The notes under the pieces were generated by a model, which saw nothing but the letters and a program-made list of their open reading frames with translations, ran no database searches and was not told where the DNA came from. Source: Leptospira mtsangambouensis (GTDB lineage Bacteria > Spirochaetota > Leptospiria > Leptospirales > Leptospiraceae). From it: DNA of 64,000 nucleotides. Positions 19,004 to 27,014 of the stretch are shown here, piece by piece (the stretch's first letter is position 1; each line of letters opens with the position of its first letter). A program made the position numbers and the translations under genes. The stretch covers positions 62,001 through 126,000 of the forward strand of contig NZ_RQHK01000017.1 in the NCBI RefSeq assembly GCF_004770475.1. Reading direction: 5' to 3'.

Positions 19004-19711
19004 ATGAGTTTTTCCATACCACCACAATCTTCCAACCTTTACGAAGTCCTAGAGATTCCCTTTGGTGCCACGACGGAAGAGATTAAAACCTCTTTCCGTC
19101 ATCTGGTAAAACAATTCCATCCCGACAATCCCTTCACAGGCTCCTATTCTAAATTTCAAAGTATCTATTTTGCCTACCAAACACTAACAGGGGATGGGCG
19201 GAAACGTTATGATGAAGAATTTAAAAAAAACTACGCTCGCGAATTCTTAAAACGCAAACTCGAAGAACATCCCGTTGTACTCCCAGTTTCTCGTGTAAGG
19301 TTCACAACAGGGATATTAGAACTCGCCAAACGTGGATTAATGAGGAAGGGTTTTCGCAACAAAGATAGACGTAAAGTCACGGGAATCGATTATGATTTGA
19401 TTATTGATTTAAAAGAATCGGAAATCATTCGTCCAGTGATTGCCGTCATCCCACTGACTGTCAGAATTGTTTGTAGGGATTGTATGGGAGGTGACCCGCA
19501 TTGTCCCGCATGTAATGGACGAGGTAGTTATAAAGGTTACAGAAATCTGAAGGTAGAATTTCCAAAATCTGCTCTTGTGAATGGAAAAATTTTTGAATTT
19601 GACCTATCCAAATTCCGACCAGATTCCTTTACCCATTTTAAGAAAAAATTCCTACGTGTGAAACTCTTAGTACATAAAAATATCCCTTTACGAGCAAAGA
19701 GTACTGTCTAA
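19004..19711 (+). CDS. J-domain protein with a half zinc-finger motif
   Basis: 235 residues. An N-terminal J-domain with HPD at 39-41 (KQFHPDNPF) and the typical NLYEVLEIPFGATTEEIKTSFR helix I-II. After a basic linker there is CRDC (157/160) and CPAC (167/170), one pair-of-pairs like half of the DnaJ zinc region, then a strand-rich C-terminus (KGYRNLKVEFPKSALVNGKIFEF) like a DnaJ substrate domain. It probably stimulates a DnaK-type chaperone ATPase. Start ATG 19004 is preceded by GAGGGTGGA, 15 bases after the previous stop. Confidence 0.85.
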   Translation: MSFSIPPQSSNLYEVLEIPFGATTEEIKTSFRHLVKQFHPDNPFTGSYSKFQSIYFAYQTLTGDGRKRYDEEFKKNYAREFLKRKLEEHPVVLPVSRVRFTTGILELAKRGLMRKGFRNKDRRKVTGIDYDLIIDLKESEIIRPVIAVIPLTVRIVCRDCMGGDPHCPACNGRGSYKGYRNLKVEFPKSALVNGKIFEFDLSKFRPDSFTHFKKKFLRVKLLVHKNIPLRAKSTV

Positions 19712-19722
19712 AAAGGAAATCG

Positions 19723-20739
19723 ATGGAAAAGATTCCCAAAGTTCTATTTGTAACCCCCCTCTATAAAGAAAAAATCTGGGGAGGAAGAAAACTCGAAACA
19801 TTTCTCGGCCGTAAAATTCCAGAAGGATCCATTGGGGAATCTTGGGAAGTTTCTGTTTATGGATCAGACGTTTCCCCAATCAAAAATATAGAGTTCCATA
19901 ATACTCCACTAACAGACCTTATCCGAAAAGCACCAGAATCTGTCCTTGGAAAACCATTTACAAAATCGGGATTACCTTTACTTGTCAAGGTCATAGATGC
20001 CAAAGAAAAACTTTCCGTCCAAGTTCATCCCGATGACGATTACGCACTCAAATACGATCCCAAATCAAATGGGAAAAAAGAATGTTGGTATGTTTTATCT
20101 GCTGAACCTGGAGCTGAACTTGTAGTCGGTTTCGATACCAATACGAGCAAAGAAGAGTATGAATCCCTAGTGAAACAGAATTTAGGCGAAAATGTTCTCA
20201 GGAAATGGAAAGTAAAACCTGGTGATGTTTTTCTATTAAACCCAGGAACTATCCATGCCATTGGTGGTGGTGTTTTACTTTTAGAAGTGCAACAATCTTC
20301 TGATTCAACATACAGAGTGTACGATTATGGAAGATTGGGTGACGATGGAAACCCAAGAGAGCTTCATTTAGAAAAAGCACTCGCAGTTCTCAATTTTCAA
20401 AAATCAGATGGTTCTGAAAAACAAACAAAACAACTGATCACATACCATCCTTTTCCAAGATATCTTTTTACCTCTAATGACAAATTTAGATTGGAATCTT
20501 GGGAGTTCAACCAAGCCCAAAATTTCACCTTTTCAAAATTAGGTGACCCTGTAACTTTTGGAATTTTTTATACTGTCTCTGGATCTATTTATTTTCCAGA
20601 ATTCCAGAAACTTGTAGGACCGAACGAAACGTTTATGATCACAGCAGCTGGGTTTTCAGAAACTATCTCTGCCTTTGCGGAAACTGGTACGAAGCTAGCA
20701 TTTATGTCTGCCGGTTCAGATTCCGTAAAATATCAATAG
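19723..20739 (+). CDS. manA: Mannose-6-phosphate isomerase (type I, cupin)
   Basis: 338 residues, the short Bacillus-type class. Zinc ligands sit in LSVQVHPDDDYAL, GKKECWYVL and LNPGTIHAIGGGVLLLEVQQSSDSTYRVYDYGR. It opens with LFVTPLYKEKIWGG, typical of the family. It interconverts fructose 6-phosphate and mannose 6-phosphate for glycan and LPS sugar nucleotides. It follows the J-domain gene by 11 bp and may be cotranscribed. Confidence 0.95.
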   Translation: MEKIPKVLFVTPLYKEKIWGGRKLETFLGRKIPEGSIGESWEVSVYGSDVSPIKNIEFHNTPLTDLIRKAPESVLGKPFTKSGLPLLVKVIDAKEKLSVQVHPDDDYALKYDPKSNGKKECWYVLSAEPGAELVVGFDTNTSKEEYESLVKQNLGENVLRKWKVKPGDVFLLNPGTIHAIGGGVLLLEVQQSSDSTYRVYDYGRLGDDGNPRELHLEKALAVLNFQKSDGSEKQTKQLITYHPFPRYLFTSNDKFRLESWEFNQAQNFTFSKLGDPVTFGIFYTVSGSIYFPEFQKLVGPNETFMITAAGFSETISAFAETGTKLAFMSAGSDSVKYQ

Positions 20740-20748
20740 TCTACCCTA

Positions 20749-20775
20749 TTGACATTTTAATAGAATGAGTATAAT
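20749..20775 (+). promoter_or_regulatory. Near-consensus sigma-70 promoter
   Basis: TTGACA (20749-20754) and TATAAT (20770-20775) are both perfect hexamers, with a 15-base spacer that is slightly short. Transcription would begin near 20782, leaving a leader of only about a dozen bases before the ATG at 20795. Confidence 0.6.
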
Positions 20776-20794
20776 AGATGCCAGAGAGGTATCT

Positions 20795-21097
20795 ATGAAA
20801 AAAATAATTTCCCTATTACTCGTGTTAGCATCTACATCAGTATTTGCTTTGTCTGACTTGGAAAACTTGATGATTAAAGAGGCAAATTCTCCAGAAAGTA
20901 AACAAGCTGCACGTTCTTATCTCAATGCTATGGCAAAAGAAAAAGAAGCAAGTGCGAAGAGACACGAAAAAATGGCGGGCAACAAAGGTGGAAAAGCAAT
21001 CAGTGAAGCAAAGTTTAAAGAACATTGCTTATCACTTGCAAAAGAATTTCGTATAGAAGCAGAAGAATACAAAAAAGCTGCAGATGATTTGAAATAA
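20795..21097 (+). CDS. Small secreted helical protein
   Basis: 100 residues from the ATG at 20795, which follows AGAGAGG; the in-frame extension to 20765 overlaps the promoter and is unlikely. Signal peptide MKKIISLLLVLASTSVFA/LS, then a Lys/Glu/Ala-rich amphipathic helix (SYLNAMAKEKEASAKRHEKMAGNKGG...). A single Cys is present in the mature part. Strong promoter suggests abundant expression. Family not recognised. Confidence 0.75.
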   Translation: MKKIISLLLVLASTSVFALSDLENLMIKEANSPESKQAARSYLNAMAKEKEASAKRHEKMAGNKGGKAISEAKFKEHCLSLAKEFRIEAEEYKKAADDLK

Positions 21098-21114
21098 ATT
21101 TCTATCTTTTACTA

Positions 21115-21975
21115 TTAAGTGGGCAAAGGAATTCGATCTGTTTCTTTAGGAACTTTCGGAAATTCATCTTTTGCCCATCTTTCCTTTGCTCTATCGATTG
21201 TTTCTTGTTTAGTCGAAACAAAGTTCCAAAACAAATGTCTTTTTTCCGTAAGTGGTTCTCCACCAAGTAAAATCAAACGGCTATTTTGTTTGGCCTTAAA
21301 GGAAACAGAAGTTCCCTTTTCAAATAAAACCATGGATCCTACTGTATAAGATTCCCCGTTGGATTCAATCGCACCTCGGGACACATAAAGTCCCGCTTCT
21401 TCTTTATCAGAAAGAACCCAATTGACAACATCTGCGTTTTGTTTGATTTCAATATCAGCATATATCAAAGGGGAATGGACTGTGGCGGGGGAATGTAATC
21501 CTAAAAAACTACCACCTAATAAACGAAAAACCAAACCTTCTTTTGTTAAAACAGGAATTTCTTGTTCCGAAAAATGTTCAAAACTAGGATCTATTTCTTC
21601 TTTATCTTTCGGCAAAGCAATCCATGTTTGAATGCCTTCTAATATTTCGTATTTAGGATCAAATTTTGAACGTTCACTGTGAACGATTCCTGATCCGGCT
21701 ACCATCCAATTGGTTTCATGTGGACGAATGTCCATTTCCACTTTCAAACTATCACGATGAGTGATGACCCCATCATACAAAAAAGTTATGGTAGCAAGAC
21801 CAATATGTGGATGCGCTCGGACCACTAGCTCTTCTCCGGTCACTACAGGTACTGGACCAAAGTGATCAAAAAAAACAAAGGGACCTACTGAACGTTTCTC
21901 CATTGCCGGAAGAACACGTCGGATCACAAAATTGTCACCTAAGTCTTTTGAGTGTCCAACAAGAGATTTTGTCAT
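21115..21975 (-). CDS. Pirin family protein
   Basis: 286 residues, the usual length. The metal-binding cupin motif is intact: HPHIGLATITFLYDG with two His, HRDS and GSGIVHSER with His and Glu. Pirins bind a single metal; bacterial homologues include quercetin dioxygenases, but the role here is unknown. The start codon overlaps the stop of the propeller-protein gene (TAATG), so they form an operon. Confidence 0.93.
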   Translation of the reverse strand: MTKSLVGHSKDLGDNFVIRRVLPAMEKRSVGPFVFFDHFGPVPVVTGEELVVRAHPHIGLATITFLYDGVITHRDSLKVEMDIRPHETNWMVAGSGIVHSERSKFDPKYEILEGIQTWIALPKDKEEIDPSFEHFSEQEIPVLTKEGLVFRLLGGSFLGLHSPATVHSPLIYADIEIKQNADVVNWVLSDKEEAGLYVSRGAIESNGESYTVGSMVLFEKGTSVSFKAKQNSRLILLGGEPLTEKRHLFWNFVSTKQETIDRAKERWAKDEFPKVPKETDRIPLPT

Positions 21976-23036
21976 TAGCGTTTAGACTTCTTTACCTTCG
22001 GTTTTGGTTTGGATATTTTCTTTTTCGCAGTTGGTTTTTGTTTTTTGATTTGTTTGGTAGATTTGGTTCCAGAAGTTTTGGATTCTTCTACCTTACCTAC
22101 AAAAAGACCAATGGCTTCTTTGCCTTGGGTCCAATGTGCTTTGTTTCGAGCATTAAAATAGAGAATAAAGATTTTTTCTGTTTCCGAATACTTCACATCA
22201 CAAGCATATACATGGCTTGCTTTCCATCCTCTTCCTGTAGGTCCAAGGATAGGTGTTTGGTTGATGCGATCAAAATGAATTCCATCTTCACTTTGTAAAA
22301 AGAGAATGGCCGAACAGGATTCTTTTCTAACAGGGTTCCAAAAAATCCCATTTTGAAATCCTAAGTAACGTCCTTTCCATTCAATCACTTTGATGGAACC
22401 TGCACCCAAATTACAAAATGGATCCATCTCGTTCGGAGAAAGAATGGGATCAGAAAAATAAGAAAAAGGTCCTAGTGGGGAGTTTGCTTCGGCAACGGTA
22501 ATATGTTTTGGTTCACAAAATCCACAATCCGGGATAAAAACGAGAGAGGAAGAAAAGTACATTCTGTACTTTTTCCCAAACTTCACCAAACAAGGATTAC
22601 TGACTGATTCTCCATATTTTGGATCTTTATGAAAGGGAAATTTTGGAGTAATGACAGTTTTGGGCGAAGACCAAGATTTTAAATCTTTACTGGTTCGAAC
22701 TTCGATATGAGACTTCCACTTCCGATAAGGAAACCAAGACATAAGGACATGAAGGAATTTGTACTTTTCGTAGTATAAATAATAAGTTCCATCTTCCAAA
22801 AAAATAAAAGGACGCATGGCATTCCAAACCACGGTTTTTCTCTTTTTCCAATGGATTCCATCTTCCGAAAGGAATTCTTGAACCCCAAAAATATTGTGAG
22901 CAAAAAGATGCCAAAGTCCATCAGGGCAATTTTCAGGGAATAAAAAACTCGGATCCGCCAAAACAGGGGATGGGAATCCGGGCTTTAAAATAGGATCATC
23001 TTGGTAAAGTTGCCAATAGATATTTTGTTTGTTCAA
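21975..23036 (-). CDS. Five-bladed propeller protein, GH43/GH32-like
   Basis: 353 residues, TTG start at 23036 with AAGGAA upstream. Repeating phrases DGIHWKKR...DGTYYLYYEKYK, KYRMYFSSSL, GRYLGFQNGIFW, SEDGIHFDRI and KIFILYFNARN are typical of the beta-propeller in glycoside hydrolase families 43/32/62/68 and related glycosidases. The last 40 residues are an extremely Lys/Pro-rich tail that ends with KPKVKKSKR. No signal peptide, so it appears cytoplasmic. Substrate not predictable. Confidence 0.7.
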   Translation of the reverse strand: MNKQNIYWQLYQDDPILKPGFPSPVLADPSFLFPENCPDGLWHLFAHNIFGVQEFLSEDGIHWKKRKTVVWNAMRPFIFLEDGTYYLYYEKYKFLHVLMSWFPYRKWKSHIEVRTSKDLKSWSSPKTVITPKFPFHKDPKYGESVSNPCLVKFGKKYRMYFSSSLVFIPDCGFCEPKHITVAEANSPLGPFSYFSDPILSPNEMDPFCNLGAGSIKVIEWKGRYLGFQNGIFWNPVRKESCSAILFLQSEDGIHFDRINQTPILGPTGRGWKASHVYACDVKYSETEKIFILYFNARNKAHWTQGKEAIGLFVGKVEESKTSGTKSTKQIKKQKPTAKKKISKPKPKVKKSKR

Positions 23037-23051
23037 TCGAAATGAATTTCC

Positions 23052-23594
23052 TTACTTTTCTAAAACAACTTTCAGGTTAGATAGTCCCTCTTCAAAGTCT
23101 TTTCCGATCAATTCTTGAAAATCCATAAAAAGGCAGATCAAATTGGAAGGGTAAGGCATCGAACCATCAAACCCCCAAATGATTTTGGATTTTTTTTGGT
23201 CCAAAGAAGAAACCTTCATATAACTGCGTTCAGTACCTTCAAAAGGTTCAAAAAATCTTAGTTCTGTTTCCATCTCTAAGGCATCCACATTGATCATTTT
23301 AATCTCTTGTTCCCCAGTTCCGACTTCTTTGTCTAAACTTTCCCAGCGAGAAATAAAACCAACGGTTCCATCTAAACCCGTATAAATTTTCTTCATACTA
23401 GGATCTTTTTTTGCCCATACACTGTACTGGTCTTGGTTTTTCAACATTCGAATGTACGCAAATACATCAGATGCTGGTTTGTTAATGTCGATGGAACGTT
23501 CTACCTGGTAACCAGTAGGTAAGAAAATAGCTACAACTAACGGGATCGCTATGATCCCGATGATTCCTATGGAAATTTTTCTGCCGAGTGTCAT
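23052..23594 (-). CDS. SRPBCC (polyketide cyclase/START-like) protein
   Basis: 180 residues: one N-terminal membrane helix (IGIIGIIAIPLVVAIFL), then the START-like fold beginning ERSIDINKPASDVFAYIRML, with the small-ligand-cavity pattern and the closing helix FQELIGKDFEEGLSNLKVVLEK. Bacterial members are often annotated as polyketide cyclase/dehydrase; the actual function is unknown. Membrane-anchored, facing the periplasm or cytoplasm not determined. Confidence 0.8.
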   Translation of the reverse strand: MTLGRKISIGIIGIIAIPLVVAIFLPTGYQVERSIDINKPASDVFAYIRMLKNQDQYSVWAKKDPSMKKIYTGLDGTVGFISRWESLDKEVGTGEQEIKMINVDALEMETELRFFEPFEGTERSYMKVSSLDQKKSKIIWGFDGSMPYPSNLICLFMDFQELIGKDFEEGLSNLKVVLEK

Positions 23595-23636
23595 AAGTTC
23601 AGTATCTTATCTATTTTTTGGATTTAGTCAATTTAT

Positions 23637-24956
23637 TTACCCACGCGGACGTAAATTCCAACTGAAAACAAGTAGGAAAATGGCAATCAAAGTGGAAACA
23701 AGGATCGCATATAACGCGACATCCCAAGAGTAGTTTGTGGCAAGGATGGCAAGACCCTTTCCTTGTGCCGTTCTTCCCAAAGAACCAAATAACCCGATAA
23801 AACCTGCGGCAGTTCCCACAGCTTTTTTCGATGTAAAATCCATACCAGCCACACCTAACAACATCACCGGTGGATAAATAAAAAGTCCAATGAGTCCAAA
23901 TAGTATGTAATCAATCCAAATGGATCCGGGAGGGTTCAACAAAATACCTAAAAAAGCAAAGAAAATAGGGATAATACAAAGTAAACTGACCATTCCCCTT
24001 CTACCATCAAACCGGTCTGATACCCAACCCATTAGAATCGTTGAACCAATCCCTCCAAATTCCAAAATGAGTGTGGAATATCCACCACCTAGTAGGTCTG
24101 CTCCTTTTGTTTCTTTTAAGTAAGTAGGACCCCAATCAATCAAACTGTAACGAATGATATAAACAAAAAAATTAATAATCGCAAATAACCAAATGTATTG
24201 ATTCGATAGCACTTGTTCAACAATCAATTGTTTGGTGGTTAATTCCTTTTCATGGTCTTCTTTTTCTTCCGGTGGATAATCATTTCGATATACTTCAATG
24301 GGAGGAAGTCCTTCGGATTGAGGAGTGTCTACAAGGCGAATGTATAAATATACGGATCCAACAAGTGCGATGACACCTGGTACAAAAAAGGCATATTGCC
24401 AACCAAACTTTGCTGCCGAATGGGAAGCGACCACTCCAACGATCCCGCCTCCAATATTATGTGCAATATTCCAAAATGCAAACGTAGTACCTCGTTCTCC
24501 AACCGAATACCAGTGACCAAGGGAACGACCGCATGGTGGCCAACCCATTCCTTGTACAAGACCGTTAGCACCCCATAAAAAAAGATGAATCCAATAATGA
24601 TTCGCAAATCCAAATGAAAAATTCAAAATGGCAGTAAGAAACAAACCAACAGCCATAAACTTTCTTGGATTGGAACGATCGGAGAGTGCTCCCATTAAAA
24701 ATTTTCCAATCCCATAAGTGATGGCAGTCACTGCGAGGATATCACCTATCTCTGTTTTCGAATAAGATAACGCTTCACCTATTTCTTTTGAAACTGGAGA
24801 GAAGTTATTTCGAGTTAAGTAATAGGTCGTATAACCAAGAAAAGTCGATTCCAAAACACGAAACCGAAATTTCGGATAAAGGGTTTGGATTTCTTTTTCA
24901 GATTTTTTGGGTATGGACGGAGCAGGAGCGAACCATAGGCGAATGGTTTGTAACAT
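23637..24956 (-). CDS. Organophosphate:phosphate antiporter family carrier (GlpT/UhpT-like)
   Basis: 439 residues, twelve hydrophobic helices. OPA signatures are clear: YTTYYLTRNNFSPVSKEIGEALSYSKTEIGDILAVTAITYGIGKFLMGALSDRSNPRKFM (quoted in part) with the loop-2 DRSNPRKFM, and MGWPPCGRSLGHW with GTTFAFWNIAHNIGGG. These carriers exchange glycerol 3-phosphate or hexose phosphates for phosphate in the inner membrane. The specific substrate is not certain. It stands alone in orientation between the SRPBCC gene and cysK. Confidence 0.88.
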   Translation of the reverse strand: MLQTIRLWFAPAPSIPKKSEKEIQTLYPKFRFRVLESTFLGYTTYYLTRNNFSPVSKEIGEALSYSKTEIGDILAVTAITYGIGKFLMGALSDRSNPRKFMAVGLFLTAILNFSFGFANHYWIHLFLWGANGLVQGMGWPPCGRSLGHWYSVGERGTTFAFWNIAHNIGGGIVGVVASHSAAKFGWQYAFFVPGVIALVGSVYLYIRLVDTPQSEGLPPIEVYRNDYPPEEKEDHEKELTTKQLIVEQVLSNQYIWLFAIINFFVYIIRYSLIDWGPTYLKETKGADLLGGGYSTLILEFGGIGSTILMGWVSDRFDGRRGMVSLLCIIPIFFAFLGILLNPPGSIWIDYILFGLIGLFIYPPVMLLGVAGMDFTSKKAVGTAAGFIGLFGSLGRTAQGKGLAILATNYSWDVALYAILVSTLIAIFLLVFSWNLRPRG

Positions 24957-25003
24957 AGACTAGGAAGATGAAAGCCTAAAGAGAAGGAGTCAAGTCGATT
25001 CTC

Positions 25004-25978
25004 ATGAAAACAAATATACGAAACGGTTTTATTGATACTGTGGGAAACACCCCACTCATCCGCATCCATTCCCTAAGTGAAGAAACCGGATGTGAAATTT
25101 TAGGCAAGGCAGAGTTTTTAAATCCAGGTGGGTCTGTCAAAGATAGAGCTGCCTTATACATCATCGAAGACGCAGAGAGGAAGGGACTCCTAAAGCCAGG
25201 TGGCACTGTAGTGGAAGGAACTGCTGGGAATACCGGAATTGGACTCACCCATATTTGTAATGCAAAAGGTTACAAATCTGTCATCGTCATCCCAGAAACA
25301 CAATCCAAAGAAAAAATAGAAATGTTACGTACGTTAGGTGCAGATGTGACACTCGTTCCTGCGGTTCCTTATGCTGATCCAGGAAATTATGTACGAGTGT
25401 CAGAACGGATTGCCAAAGAGACTCCCAATTCCGTTTGGGCCAACCAGTTTGATAACTTAGCCAATCGGAACGCCCACTTCGAAACCACTGGCCCCGAAAT
25501 TTGGGAAGAGACCCAAGGGAAAATTGATGTTTGGACCACTTCCCTCGGAACCGGCGGGACCTATGCCGGGACAGGACTTTTTTTCAAATCCAAAAATCCG
25601 AATATCAAATGCATTGTGGCTGACCCTTACGGGTCGGGAATTTATTCTTTTGTCAAAACAGGACAAATCGTCATCGAAGGATCTTCAATCACAGAAGGGA
25701 TTGGCCAAGGTCGGATCACCAAAAATATGGAAGGGATGCCAGCCGATGACGCCATCAGAATCCACGACAAAGAAGCCCTAAGAATTTTGAACTTGGTATT
25801 AAAAAAAGATGGGTTGTTTATGGGTGGCAGTGTGGGGATCAACTTGGCCGCAGCCTACCAAATTGCCAAAGACCTTGGCCCGGGACATACCATCGTGACT
25901 GTGTTATGTGACAGTGGTGCCAAATACCAATCCAAAATTTACAACGAAGAGTTTTTAGCTTCAAAAGGACTGCTTTAA
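25004..25978 (+). CDS. cysK: Cysteine synthase (O-acetylserine sulfhydrylase family)
   Basis: 324 residues of a fold-type II PLP enzyme. The PLP lysine is K46 in NPGGSVKDRAA; the substrate loop is EGTAGNTGIGL, a TAGNTG variant of the usual TSGNTG; the phosphate-binding loop is TSLGTGGTYAG. The last part GGSVGINLAAAYQIAKDLGPGHTIVTVLCDSG is typical. Makes cysteine from O-acetylserine and sulfide. Cystathionine beta-synthase-like activity is the main alternative in this family. Confidence 0.9.
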   Translation: MKTNIRNGFIDTVGNTPLIRIHSLSEETGCEILGKAEFLNPGGSVKDRAALYIIEDAERKGLLKPGGTVVEGTAGNTGIGLTHICNAKGYKSVIVIPETQSKEKIEMLRTLGADVTLVPAVPYADPGNYVRVSERIAKETPNSVWANQFDNLANRNAHFETTGPEIWEETQGKIDVWTTSLGTGGTYAGTGLFFKSKNPNIKCIVADPYGSGIYSFVKTGQIVIEGSSITEGIGQGRITKNMEGMPADDAIRIHDKEALRILNLVLKKDGLFMGGSVGINLAAAYQIAKDLGPGHTIVTVLCDSGAKYQSKIYNEEFLASKGLL

Positions 25979-26166
25979 ACCAAACAGAAGTTCGCTTTTA
26001 AAACCGATTTAAATGAAACTCCTTCTCAAAAGATTTCGGTCTTTGGAGTTTTCAAAAGATTTCATCTAACCTTAGATACTTTGGAAAGGAATTATCTGGA
26101 CTTTATAGATTTCAACATTTAACTTTTCGATAATAGAAAGAGTCGTTAAGGAAATGCGGAACCTAT

Positions 26167-26241
26167 ATGAAATCATATTCTCATATGTGGAAAACAGAAA
26201 TTGATGCTGTGGCGGAATACATCCAAAAAATGCAGAAATAA
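26167..26241 (+). pseudogene. Tiny ORF, possible remnant
   Basis: Twenty-four codons encoding MKSYSHMWKTEIDAVAEYIQ plus KMQK. The ending EIDAVAEYIQKMQK is similar in pattern to the C-terminal helix of cytochrome-c-like domains (xEIxAVAxYIQ), so this may be the broken end of a lost cytochrome gene or a chance ORF. No good ribosome site. Surrounding region 25979-26252 holds no longer ORF; a direct repeat TCAAAAGATTTC occurs at 26026-26037 and 26052-26063. Confidence 0.2.
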
Positions 26242-26252
26242 CCTAATCTTTG

Positions 26253-27014
26253 TTATCTTCCTAAATTCATAAACAAAGTGAACATTTCACAAGCAGATGC
26301 TGAACCCAATTCACAAGAATCACTCAGTTCTTCTAATGCCATTGTTATTTCTTCCGATTTTTTAGTTTTTAACCTGTCGAGAGCACTAAGTTCCAATTCT
26401 TTTGCCTTAGAAATTAGTTCTTCAGGTAGTTGTAATTTCCAAGGCATAGGTCTAGTATTCCAGGACAAACTGTCCAGAAATTGACTAATATCTTTTTCTA
26501 TTTGCGGATAAACGGACTCATAACAAGTGATTAAAATAGTAAATCCGAATTTATCTTCGGTAGCTGTGATATAGTGTTGTACAACTGTATCTTCTTTATC
26601 TTTAAAACTCCCGAACATTCCTAAAAATTTATAAACATTATCAGAGTTAGGAATTTTCTGTAAGGTAAAATTTTTACGAATATTGGTAACCATACTAAAC
26701 CGTCTAGACTCAGCATGAAAGAGAATCGGATGGAGTGGCATTTTGTTTTCTGATTCTTTAAAAAGGATCACAAGAGCTGGAATGATTTCTCGGCCCGATT
26801 CTTCTTTTAACGGCAAAGTTTTAAAATGGTCAAACTTTGTTGTGATTCCATTGGACCTACGTTCCGTGAGAAACCATTTCGAAGGAAGATCAAAGGAAAT
26901 ACAATTGGTTTGGAAACAGGAGCGCCAACGAGTTAGATTGGTTTCTGCAAAAAGATTTGTTGTCATTAACAAACCAATCGCTACTAATCCAAAAATCCTA
27001 AGATTTGGATTCAT
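26253..27014 (-). CDS. Secreted protein of unknown function
   Basis: 253 residues with a signal peptide (MNPNLRIFGLVAIGLLMTTNLFA/ETN). It carries four Cys in two pairs (SCFQTNC near residue 33 and SCELGSASAC near the end), which may form disulfides in the periplasm. The end KSEEITMALEELSDSCELGSASACEMFTLF looks like a single Sel1/TPR-type helix pair. Its ATG overlaps the stop of the acetoacetyl-CoA synthetase gene (ATGA), so the two are coupled although their roles seem unrelated. Confidence 0.65.
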   Translation of the reverse strand: MNPNLRIFGLVAIGLLMTTNLFAETNLTRWRSCFQTNCISFDLPSKWFLTERRSNGITTKFDHFKTLPLKEESGREIIPALVILFKESENKMPLHPILFHAESRRFSMVTNIRKNFTLQKIPNSDNVYKFLGMFGSFKDKEDTVVQHYITATEDKFGFTILITCYESVYPQIEKDISQFLDSLSWNTRPMPWKLQLPEELISKAKELELSALDRLKTKKSEEITMALEELSDSCELGSASACEMFTLFMNLGR

